Part shown: positions 9,796 to 15,999 of the stretch, in pieces
How the letters are laid out: the number at the start of each line of letters is the position of its first letter
Numbering within the stretch: position 1 is the stretch's first letter
Assembly: GCA_934096585.1 (NCBI GenBank)
Contig: CAKOMG010000010.1
Location: forward strand, 1 to 50,671
Source: an uncultured Bacilli bacterium
GTDB lineage: Bacteria; Bacillota_I; Bacilli_A; ML615J-28; CAG-698
Direction of reading: 5' to 3'
Length of the DNA: 50,671 nucleotides
The notes under the pieces: model-generated
What the model was told of the DNA's origin: nothing
Database searches by the model: none
Seen by the model: the letters and a program-made list of their open reading frames with translations, nothing else
Made by a program: the position numbers and the translations under genes

Positions 9796-10365
9796 ATGAT
9801 TAGTAAGTTAAAAGACAATTATGTTTATATTATTATTTACTTTTTGTCAGGTGGTTTATTTTTTTATTTGATGAAAAGTATTTTAACACATATTGATCTT
9901 TTTTATGATTACACACTTTATTTATTATTGTTTTTATACTTACTTTTAGGTATATTTTATATAATAAATAAAAAAGTTTGTATAATTATTTATTTTTTAA
10001 TGTTAATAATAATTTTATTTTTTAGAAGAGAATCTCAAGGAATAAATTTTCAATTATATTTTAAAAAATGGATGCCTTTACTTTTTAAAAATAAAACTAT
10101 TTTCATTAATATAATAGGAAATGTTATAATTTACATTCCACTGGGGATTATTTTATATAAAAAAATATATTACGGATCTTTAATAATTGTAATACTCGAA
10201 TGTTTACAATACTTGCTTTCACGTGGTATATTTGATATAATGGATATTATTCTCAATTTTATTGGAATGATCATAGGAATGATAGGAGTATTATTATGCC
10301 AAAAGATAAAAAAGAAAAAGAGTCAAAACGAGATGAAGAAATTCGTAAAGCGAATGAAGAAATAG
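9796..10365 (+). CDS. VanZ-like membrane protein
   Basis: The 189-residue product has about five membrane helices. It carries the VanZ-family pattern in its second half: FINIIGNVIIYIPLGI, then ECLQYLLSRG and FDIMDIILNFIGMIIG. VanZ proteins give low-level teicoplanin resistance in some enterococci, but most chromosomal members have no known function. I use the ATG at 9796; the GTG at 9784 would lie inside a -10 promoter motif. No clear ribosome site precedes either. The Lys-rich C-terminus overlaps the next gene by 70 nt in another frame. Confidence 0.75.
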   Translation: MISKLKDNYVYIIIYFLSGGLFFYLMKSILTHIDLFYDYTLYLLLFLYLLLGIFYIINKKVCIIIYFLMLIIILFFRRESQGINFQLYFKKWMPLLFKNKTIFINIIGNVIIYIPLGIILYKKIYYGSLIIVILECLQYLLSRGIFDIMDIILNFIGMIIGMIGVLLCQKIKKKKSQNEMKKFVKRMKK

Positions 10366-10832
10366 AAGACTTAATTGAATCAATTAAGGACCAAATGGGA
10401 GCAGATATTAAAGTAATAAAAGTAAAGGTTCCAAAGCCATCTCCATTACAATTTTTAATTGATTTATTAATAGGATTGTTAATTAATAGTTTATTAATAG
10501 TTGGGACAAGTGGTTATTTTGATTATTTGAGTTATTCAACAATTTGGAATTTATTGTTATTTGTATTGTATTTTACTTTAATTGAAAAAATATCAAGTGC
10601 AATAATGTTAGGATGTTTTCCGTCTTTAATTATAAAAACAATGGGATTTGCTAATTTTATTCCTATTGGAGTTACATTAATTGTAACATTAGTATTTCCA
10701 ATATTCGTCCAAATAGAAAATATAGGGTTAGCAATTATTATTTTTGTTATTATTTTAGTTGTGAGAATGTTTTTAAAATCATTCTTTTTAGAAAAACAAA
10801 TTAAAAAGAAAATGCGAGGAATTAAGAAATGA
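10296..10832 (+). CDS. Membrane protein of unknown function, upstream of hprK
   Basis: I do not recognise a family. The first ~45 residues are very charged (KDKKEKESKRDEEIRKANEE) and would be cytosolic. They are followed by four hydrophobic helices and a basic C-terminal tail over 178 residues. The start is supported by GGAG about 10 nt upstream of the ATG. It overlaps the VanZ-like gene by 70 nt and its stop overlaps the hprK start (ATGA), so it is translated in one operon with hprK and whiA. Confidence 0.75.
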   Translation: MPKDKKEKESKRDEEIRKANEEIEDLIESIKDQMGADIKVIKVKVPKPSPLQFLIDLLIGLLINSLLIVGTSGYFDYLSYSTIWNLLLFVLYFTLIEKISSAIMLGCFPSLIIKTMGFANFIPIGVTLIVTLVFPIFVQIENIGLAIIIFVIILVVRMFLKSFFLEKQIKKKMRGIKK

Positions 10833-11758
10833 TAGATAGAATTACAATAAAAAATGTAGTAGATAATTTAAAATTAGAAGTATTAAGTGGTGAAGAGTAT
10901 TTAGATCGTGAAGTAACACGTTCAACAAGTTCAAGGCCAGGAGTAGAAATATATTCAGATTATTTTGAATTTTATGAATCTACAAGAATTCAGGTAATAG
11001 GAACAAAAGAATTAAATTTATTTTATATGATTAATGATGAGCAAAAGAAAGTGCGTGTCAACAAATTATTTGCTTATAATCCACCTGCATTTATTTTTAC
11101 AGCTCATGTATCTTTAGTGCCTGATGAGTTCTACGAAGCATCAAAAGAATTCAAAATTCCTATTCTTAAATCAAAATTACGCACAACACCTTTAATTGGT
11201 GCCCTTAGTAATTACCTAAGTGATTTACTTGCAGAGAAAAAAACAATGCATGGTGTCATGCTTGAAATAGATGGCGTTGGTGTTTTGTTAATGGGAAAGA
11301 GCTTTATTGGTAAAAGTGAAACAGCTCTTGAATTAATTAAAAGAGGGCATGCCTTGATTAGCGATGATAGTGTTGAACTTGCGAGACATGATGATGGTGA
11401 AATTGTAGCTTCAGCTCCCAAACTTACAGAAAGATTAATGGAGCTTAGAGGTATAGGATTAATTGATGTTGTCGATTTATTTGGTGTTCAAGCTTATAGA
11501 AACAAGAAGTCGGTAAGTTTAGTAATAGAACTTGTAAAATATGAAGAAGGAATGAAAATAGATAGATTAGGTTTAGATCAAAAGAAGCAAATGCTATTTG
11601 ATATTGAAGTTCCAAAGGTAGAAATATATGTTATGCCTGGTAGAAATACAGCAACACTTGTTGAAGTGGCTACAATGAATTGGAAACTAAAAAGCATTGG
11701 TAAAGATACTGCTAGAGAATTTGTTGATAAACTAGATGCTATTGTTAATAAAAAATAA
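10829..11758 (+). CDS. hprK: HPr kinase/phosphorylase
   Basis: HprK phosphorylates and dephosphorylates Ser46 of HPr, controlling carbon catabolite repression and PTS sugar uptake. The 309-residue length is normal. The Walker A loop is GKSFIGKS at residues 156-163, followed by SETALELIKRGH. The signature LMELRGIGLIDVVDLFG and the C-terminal PGRNTATLVEVATMNWKLK are typical. The gene starts at ATGA overlapping the upstream stop and ends 1 nt before whiA. HPr, CcpA and lgt, frequent neighbours elsewhere, are not here. Confidence 0.97.
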   Translation: MIDRITIKNVVDNLKLEVLSGEEYLDREVTRSTSSRPGVEIYSDYFEFYESTRIQVIGTKELNLFYMINDEQKKVRVNKLFAYNPPAFIFTAHVSLVPDEFYEASKEFKIPILKSKLRTTPLIGALSNYLSDLLAEKKTMHGVMLEIDGVGVLLMGKSFIGKSETALELIKRGHALISDDSVELARHDDGEIVASAPKLTERLMELRGIGLIDVVDLFGVQAYRNKKSVSLVIELVKYEEGMKIDRLGLDQKKQMLFDIEVPKVEIYVMPGRNTATLVEVATMNWKLKSIGKDTAREFVDKLDAIVNKK

Positions 11759-11759
11759 T

Positions 11760-12689
11760 ATGTCATTTTCACAAGATGTAAAAAAAGAGATTGCTAATGT
11801 TGAAGTAGATATTAATAGTTTAAAAGCGGAATTATATGGATTTTTAAAATTAAAAGGCGAACTTGTAATTAGAAATCAAAAACTAGTATGTACATTTAAA
11901 ACGAATTCTCTAGCAATTGTTAGAAGAATTACGAGTAGTATAAAAAAATTATATCAGTCTTCGGTTAGTGTTCTAGAAAAAAAAAGAAAGAATCTTGATC
12001 AAAGAAATATTTATTATATTTCCTTAGATGATAATTCTAAAAGCATTTTAGTTGATTTAACAATTTTGGATGATGACTTTAATTATATTGATGATGTAAA
12101 TAAAAATTATGAACCTACTTCCGTTATTCGAGGAATGTTTTTAGCTAAAGGCTCAATTAATGATCCTAAATCATCTAGATACCACTTTGAGATAAGTTGT
12201 AATCTTGATGAAGAAGCTGATTATATTTGTAAGGCTGTAAAAAAATATGGAATAATTGCAAAAGTAACAAAGCGTAAAGAATATTATGTCGTTTATATTA
12301 AAAAAGCAGAACATATAGGTGATATTCTTAAAGTGATGGGAGTTGTTAACAATTTATTTGATTTTGAAAACGAAAGAATTAAAAGAGATTTAAATAATGT
12401 TGTTAATAGAATGATTAATTGTGATATGGCCAATGGTGATAAAATGCAACAAGCAGCTAAAAGACAACTCGATGCTATTAACTTTATTGAAGAAACAAAA
12501 GGATTTGAGAGTTTGTCAATAAGATTAATGGAAGCAGTGACATTGAGAATCAATAATCCTGAAGGTTCTTTGCAAGATTTAAGTGATGAATCAGAAGAAA
12601 TTATAGGTAGATATATCAGTAAATCAGGTCTAAATCATTGCTTTAGGGATTTAGAAAGTTATGCTAAAGCATTAAAAAATTTAGAATAA
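11760..12689 (+). CDS. whiA: DNA-binding protein WhiA
   Basis: WhiA is a two-domain protein with an N-terminal LAGLIDADG-like fold and a C-terminal helix-turn-helix. It is linked to sporulation in actinomycetes and to division and chromosome segregation in Bacillus. The N-terminus MSFSQDVKKEIANVE is diagnostic, as are RGMFLAKGSINDPKSSRYHFEI in the middle and the C-terminal helix-turn-helix ending in GLNHCFRDL. I chose the ATG at 11760 over an in-frame TTG at 11736 because it yields the conserved N-terminus. It follows hprK by 1 nt, and no ribosome binding site is obvious, suggesting coupled translation. Confidence 0.95.
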   Translation: MSFSQDVKKEIANVEVDINSLKAELYGFLKLKGELVIRNQKLVCTFKTNSLAIVRRITSSIKKLYQSSVSVLEKKRKNLDQRNIYYISLDDNSKSILVDLTILDDDFNYIDDVNKNYEPTSVIRGMFLAKGSINDPKSSRYHFEISCNLDEEADYICKAVKKYGIIAKVTKRKEYYVVYIKKAEHIGDILKVMGVVNNLFDFENERIKRDLNNVVNRMINCDMANGDKMQQAAKRQLDAINFIEETKGFESLSIRLMEAVTLRINNPEGSLQDLSDESEEIIGRYISKSGLNHCFRDLESYAKALKNLE

Positions 12690-12720
12690 AAAAAGTGTTG
12701 ATTAACTTCAACACTTTTTT
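12688..12720. terminator. Bidirectional terminator between whiA and the DUF378 gene
   Basis: The stem AAGTGTTGA/TCAACACTT (12693-12701 with 12708-12716) is flanked by A-runs on the left and T-runs on the right, so it can serve both converging genes. The stop codon of the minus-strand gene is in the T-run. Confidence 0.88.
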
Positions 12721-12922
12721 AGTATTTATGTTCTTCATCAAAAAAGAATGATATACAAATTAAACCACATATTCCAACAATGGTATAAATGATTCGTGAT
12801 ATAACTGGTGTTAGTCCATCAAATATTGAACCAACAATATTAAAATTAAATAAACCTACAGTTAACCAATTTATACAGCCAATTATTGCTAATACTAATG
12901 CTATTTTTTTAATTATATGCAT
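12719..12922 (-). CDS. DUF378 family small membrane protein
   Basis: The 67-residue minus-strand product has two membrane helices. It fits the DUF378 (YuzA-like) pattern: KKIALVLAIIGCINWLTVGLFNFNIVGSIF, then SRIIYTIVGICGL. Function is unknown in the family. A strong AAAGGAGG lies 5-6 nt upstream of the ATG on the minus strand. It is a single-gene unit converging on whiA and sharing its terminator. Confidence 0.85.
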   Translation of the reverse strand: MHIIKKIALVLAIIGCINWLTVGLFNFNIVGSIFDGLTPVISRIIYTIVGICGLICISFFFDEEHKY

Positions 12923-13019
12923 ATGGTCCTCCTTTTTAATTATTATTTGTAAAAAAAATCAAAATTATTCATTAAAATTAGTTTTTTATCATATCTTTTA
13001 ATGATATAAGGAGAAAGAA

Positions 13020-14018
13020 ATGAAAAGAATATTTTTATTAGTTTTAGTTTTTGCGATGTCATTGATGTTATTTGGTTGTAAAGAAAAAAGCAATTCTTCA
13101 ACAAGTTTTATGCAAAAGTTAAGTGATACTGAAGGATATAAAGTAGAAGGAGTTTTAGAAGCTTTTTTTGAAAATGGAAGAAGACAAAATGAATTTTGTG
13201 TTTATTATAAAAAGCCAGATAATATCAAGGTTGTTTTGAAAAGTGTTGAGAATAATGATAAACAAATAATTTTAAAGAAAAGTGAAGATGTTTATGTTTT
13301 AGTTCCTTCAGTTAATAAAAGTTTTAAAATCAAGAGTTCTTGGCCAACAAACGCAAGTTATCCATATTTACTTCAGTCTTTAGCAAAAGATATTGCCAAT
13401 GATAAAGACTTGATTACTAGTGAAACAGATACAACTTACACTATTCAAACTAAGATTAAAATGCATGCAGATGCAGATGCTGTTAATCAAAAAATTATTT
13501 TTTCTAAAGAAACATCACTTCCAACAGAAGTATTAATTTATGAAGCTGATGGAGATTTGTTTACCCGCTGTGTATTTACAAATATTGATTTGAATTATAA
13601 ACCTAATGATGAAGAATTTGATATTGATAAAAGTATGACAAGTGCTTATTTAACATTTGGTGAAAATGGATTAGAGTTTAAAAATCGTTCTTTTGATTTA
13701 CCAACATATTGTCCTGAGGGTTTAACATTAAAAGCAAATGAAAATGTCAAAAAGGGAACTGATGCAAGAAGTGTAATGTTATTTTCTGGAGAAAAGAATT
13801 TAACAATTGTGCAAGAGTTAGTAAATTATAATAAAACAATGAAAACTTGTGCTGAAACAGGAGAGTTAGTAATGGTTATGGATACTGTAGGAATAATGAA
13901 TACAAATTCTATTAAATTTGTATTTGAAGGAATCGAGTATACTGTTGCATCAAATACATTGGCAAAGAGTGAATTATTAAATGTTTCATCATCATATATG
14001 CAAGCAAGTAATAAATAA
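13020..14018 (+). CDS. LolA-like lipoprotein (GerS/YdcC type)
   Basis: The N-terminal signal ends in the lipobox LFGC, with Cys at residue 20, so the mature 313-residue protein should be lipid-anchored outside. The body (VYYKKPDNIKVVLK, ILKKSEDVYVLVPSVNKSFK, KIIFSKETSLPTEVLIYEADG) follows the LolA/LolB-like fold of outer membrane lipoprotein-sorting homologues in Firmicutes. Members in spore formers include sporulation lipoproteins such as YdcC and GerS, which would suit the germination genes in this window, but that specific role is inference. AAGGAG precedes the ATG. It is monocistronic with a strong terminator. Confidence 0.75.
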   Translation: MKRIFLLVLVFAMSLMLFGCKEKSNSSTSFMQKLSDTEGYKVEGVLEAFFENGRRQNEFCVYYKKPDNIKVVLKSVENNDKQIILKKSEDVYVLVPSVNKSFKIKSSWPTNASYPYLLQSLAKDIANDKDLITSETDTTYTIQTKIKMHADADAVNQKIIFSKETSLPTEVLIYEADGDLFTRCVFTNIDLNYKPNDEEFDIDKSMTSAYLTFGENGLEFKNRSFDLPTYCPEGLTLKANENVKKGTDARSVMLFSGEKNLTIVQELVNYNKTMKTCAETGELVMVMDTVGIMNTNSIKFVFEGIEYTVASNTLAKSELLNVSSSYMQASNK

Positions 14019-14019
14019 A

Positions 14020-14047
14020 AAAAAGGCTTGATTATCAAGCCTTTTTT
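14020..14047 (+). terminator. Terminator of the LolA-like lipoprotein gene
   Basis: Stem AAAAAGGCTTGA/TCAAGCCTTTTT with a three-base loop, running into six Ts. The -35 element of the next promoter lies inside the hairpin. Confidence 0.92.
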
Positions 14048-14057
14048 GTGGTATAAT
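14028..14057 (+). promoter_or_regulatory. Promoter of the thioredoxin-like gene, overlapping a terminator
   Basis: TTGATT at 14028-14033, 18-nt spacer, extended -10 TGGTATAAT ending at 14057. The gene starts 28 nt later, after AGAGGA. Confidence 0.7.
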
Positions 14058-14085
14058 ATATATGTTAATAAGAGGATGAACTATT

Positions 14086-14613
14086 ATGACAAAAGAAAAT
14101 AAAAATAAGGTATTAATATTTTGGTCTTTAATTTTAGTTATTACATTTATATTTGTTGTATTATTTATTATTAGAGTTATAGACACAAGATTATTTGAAT
14201 CATATGATGATATTGAAAAAGCAAAATTGAATTTAGTAGTTGATATTACTTCTGAAGAAGGAGAATATTTTGTATATGTATATTCAGCTAAAAAAGATGA
14301 TAATGGTAAATTAGTTGATACAGCAAGTAGTGATGTTAATAAAGCTGTTGATGTTTTGCCAACTGTTCTAAATTATTTCAATTATGTTAGAAGAAATGAA
14401 AGAGGAAAAAAGAATGATTCTGATTTCCAAAAGATTTATGGATATAATGTTAAAAATAATGCCAAGGATTCTAATTTAGATGCTGATCATTTAGATGTTA
14501 AATTATCACAACTTCCAATGCTTGTAAAAATTAAAGGTGGCAATGGTGTTGTCGATAAATATATAACAGCAAACGATATTGAAAAGACGTTAAATGAAAT
14601 TATGACAAAATAA
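14086..14613 (+). CDS. Membrane-anchored thioredoxin-fold-like protein without cysteines
   Basis: One N-terminal helix (residues 9-30) anchors a soluble domain of about 140 residues facing outward. GEYFVYVYSAKKD resembles the strand leading to a thioredoxin active site, and LPMLVKIKGGNGVVDKYI resembles the cis-Pro loop and following strand. The CxxC motif is absent and the protein has no Cys at all, so it cannot act as a disulfide oxidoreductase. A binding or chaperone role is possible. The fold assignment is pattern-based and moderate. It has its own promoter and is followed by tRNA-Ser. Confidence 0.6.
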   Translation: MTKENKNKVLIFWSLILVITFIFVVLFIIRVIDTRLFESYDDIEKAKLNLVVDITSEEGEYFVYVYSAKKDDNGKLVDTASSDVNKAVDVLPTVLNYFNYVRRNERGKKNDSDFQKIYGYNVKNNAKDSNLDADHLDVKLSQLPMLVKIKGGNGVVDKYITANDIEKTLNEIMTK

Positions 14614-14640
14614 CAAAATATGCTTTTAATAATATTATTC

Positions 14641-14669
14641 TTGACAAATCAATAGTTTTATAGTATTAT
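14641..14669 (+). promoter_or_regulatory. Promoter of tRNA-Ser
   Basis: Consensus TTGACA, 17-nt spacer, TATTAT; the tRNA begins 15 nt downstream. Confidence 0.88.
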
Positions 14670-14684
14670 ATAAAAGCGTCAATT

Positions 14685-14775
14685 GGAGTAGTACTCAAGA
14701 GGCTGAAGAGGTGCCCCTGCTAAGGGTATAGACTGGGAAACTGGTGCAAGGGTTCAAATCCCTTCTACTCCGCCA
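14685..14775 (+). tRNA. tRNA-Ser (anticodon GCT)
   Basis: The acceptor arm GGAGTAG pairs with CTACTCC, followed by discriminator G and an encoded CCA. The anticodon loop CTGCTAA reads GCT (AGC/AGU codons). A long variable arm, as in class II tRNAs, and the T arm AGGGTTCAAATCCCT are present. Confidence 0.95.
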
Positions 14776-14815
14776 TTAAAAATTACCTATAAGTTACGTA
14801 ATTTGTAGTCTAAAT

Positions 14816-14845
14816 AAAATGCATCTGAGTAAGATGCATTTTTTA
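14816..14845 (+). terminator. Terminator of tRNA-Ser
   Basis: Stem AAAATGCATCT/AGATGCATTTT with a GAGTA loop, then a T-run. Confidence 0.9.
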
Positions 14846-14879
14846 TATGAAAATTTTAGATTAATAATATTTGTATATA

Positions 14880-14908
14880 TTGCAAATACAATTAATATAG
14901 TGTATAAT
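14880..14908 (+). promoter_or_regulatory. Promoter of the DIP1984-like gene
   Basis: TTGCAA, 17-nt spacer, TATAAT at 14903-14908. The gene begins about 74 nt downstream after AGGAGGAG. Confidence 0.8.
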
Positions 14909-14981
14909 GAAAATATAGTAGAAGCACACTTAAATAAATTCAAAGAAAAATATTTAGATAATTATATAGGAGGAGAAACTT

Positions 14982-15467
14982 ATGAAAAAATGTCATACTG
15001 AAATAATGAAAGAAATTAAAAAATTGGAAGAAGTCAAAGAAACACTGTTAAATGAAGAGTCTGATAATTGTATTGTAACATACTTACAAAAAGAAACACC
15101 AATTAATACTGGTTATGATTATAATCTTACTAATATTAAAATTGAAGAGTGTGATACAGAGATTTTGAGATTAAAGTCACTTTTAACGAAAGCTAATGTT
15201 GAAACAAATGTTGAAGGTTTTGAAATGACTATAAGTGAAGCTTTAGTTTATTTAGCACAGTTAAATGAAAAACTAAAAAGATTAAGTTATTTAGTAAATT
15301 TAAAACCATTGAAACGATCAACAGGTTATGATTCAGTGCCAGAGTTTACAAAAATTGTATTCGATCGTGAAAAGGTGTTAAAAGATTATGAAGAAGTTAG
15401 AAATCTAATTCCTAAATTGCAAATGGCAATTGATAGAACTAATTTAAATCATATGATAGAGTGTTAA
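14982..15467 (+). CDS. DIP1984-like (septicolysin-related) coiled-coil protein
   Basis: The 161-residue soluble, mostly helical protein has no signal peptide or membrane helix. The central NVETNVEGFEMTISEALVYL and the C-terminal IPKLQMAIDRTNLNH recall the DIP1984/DUF6847 family, where a TxVExG...TLxEAL segment and a final (I/L)Q..N.T are conserved. The family has been linked by name to septicolysin, but no activity is established. AGGAGGAG is ideally placed before the ATG, and the gene has its own promoter. Family assignment is moderate; that the gene is real is near certain. Confidence 0.7.
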   Translation: MKKCHTEIMKEIKKLEEVKETLLNEESDNCIVTYLQKETPINTGYDYNLTNIKIEECDTEILRLKSLLTKANVETNVEGFEMTISEALVYLAQLNEKLKRLSYLVNLKPLKRSTGYDSVPEFTKIVFDREKVLKDYEEVRNLIPKLQMAIDRTNLNHMIEC

Positions 15468-15494
15468 AGAAATTCCTATTGTTAATTATTTTTT

Positions 15495-15503
15495 TGATAT
15501 AAT
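15495..15503 (+). promoter_or_regulatory. Extended -10 promoter of a candidate small RNA
   Basis: TGATATAAT without a good -35, the same form used at other genes here. A GNRA-looped terminator lies about 140 nt downstream. Confidence 0.55.
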
Positions 15504-15509
15504 ATGGTT

Positions 15510-15668
15510 TAAGCAGATATTGATTATATGTCTTATGCTATTATATGACTACTATGTTAATGTTAGGTTATTTTCAAATTGCATTTTTTATTAACAATAA
15601 AAACTTTCACTTCAAAAAGTTAGGTTATTATGAAGTAGTAGAGGTACTAGCAATAGTATCTCTATTTT
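15510..15668 (+). ncRNA. Candidate small RNA of about 160 nt
   Basis: This stretch is bounded by an extended -10 (15495-15503) and a strong intrinsic terminator (15639-15668). It contains a direct repeat of GTTAGGTTATT (about 15563 and 15620). A 41-codon reading frame (15545-15670) crosses the whole terminator hairpin and stops in its T-run, but has no ribosome site, so a non-coding transcript is more likely. No known RNA family was recognised. Confidence 0.4.
15639..15668 (+). terminator. Terminator with GCAA tetraloop
   Basis: An 11-bp stem (TAGAGGTACTA with TAGTATCTCTA, one G-T pair) is capped by GCAA, a GNRA tetraloop, and followed by TTTT. Confidence 0.8.
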
Positions 15669-15681
15669 AAGTTAACTTTAA

Positions 15682-15710
15682 TTGCTTTACATGAAAATTA
15701 AATGTATAAT
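15682..15710 (+). promoter_or_regulatory. Promoter of the small frameshifted gene
   Basis: TTGCTT, 17-nt spacer, TATAAT at 15705-15710, followed by GAGGTG and the ATG at 15729. Confidence 0.7.
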
Positions 15711-15728
15711 ATATATGAGGTGTTATGT

Positions 15729-15888
15729 ATGAATGATCAAATTATAGTAGAGGAACAAAATAAAAAAATTGGTTTTATAGAATATATCAAAAAAAAAATT
15801 AAAACTAATAAAATATTTACAAATGTTATTTGATCATGCGCATCAGGGAAAATTAGAAAAAGTGTTTATTCCTGAAGTAATAAAATAA
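15729..15888 (+). pseudogene. Small gene split by a frameshift in a ten-A run
   Basis: A promoter and GAGGTG precede the ATG at 15729. The frame reads MNDQIIVEEQNKKIGFIEYI and then stops after 34 codons (TGA at 15831). At the A10 run (15789-15798) a one-base shift gives a continuing frame ending LFDHAHQGKLEKVFIPEVIK and TAA at 15886-15888, about 52 residues in all. The signals and the sensible downstream sequence suggest one small soluble protein. It may be inactivated, made by slippage, or mis-sequenced. I do not recognise the family. Confidence 0.5.
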
Positions 15889-15895
15889 AAAACAT

Positions 15896-15924
15896 TTGAA
15901 AAAATTTTTAAAAAATGGTATAAT
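15896..15924 (+). promoter_or_regulatory. Promoter of the MATE gene
   Basis: TTGAAA, 17-nt spacer, extended -10 TGGTATAAT ending at 15924. The expected transcript start is near 15931. Confidence 0.85.
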
Positions 15925-15944
15925 CAAACAGTCGAGTAGCAATA

Positions 15945-15989
15945 AAAATGCGTAAATCCAGATTTCGGATTACGCATTTTTTGTTTTTT
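15945..15989 (+). promoter_or_regulatory. Attenuator-like terminator in the MATE leader
   Basis: A hairpin of about 14 bp with one bulge (ATGCGTAAATCC against GGATTACGCAT, A/T flanks extending it) is followed by two T-runs. It lies between the MATE promoter and the MATE ribosome site at 15991-15996, so transcripts must read through it. A 19-codon frame starting with the ATG at 15949 spans the hairpin and overlaps the MATE start. Confidence 0.75.
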
Positions 15990-15999
15990 AGGAGGTATT

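Noticed and set aside
9796..10365. Glycopeptide resistance from the VanZ-like gene
   Set aside because: No vanA/B-type genes are present and most chromosomal VanZ-like proteins have no shown role in resistance.
12789..13001. Plus-strand frame of 70 codons
   Set aside because: It is antisense to the DUF378 gene, which has a strong ribosome site and a recognised family pattern.
14819..15001. Open frame of 60 codons after tRNA-Ser
   Set aside because: It begins inside the tRNA-Ser terminator and runs through the promoter and ribosome site of the next gene.
15545..15670. 41-codon frame inside the candidate small RNA
   Set aside because: It has no ribosome binding site and its last codons form the terminator hairpin; kept only as part of the RNA entry.
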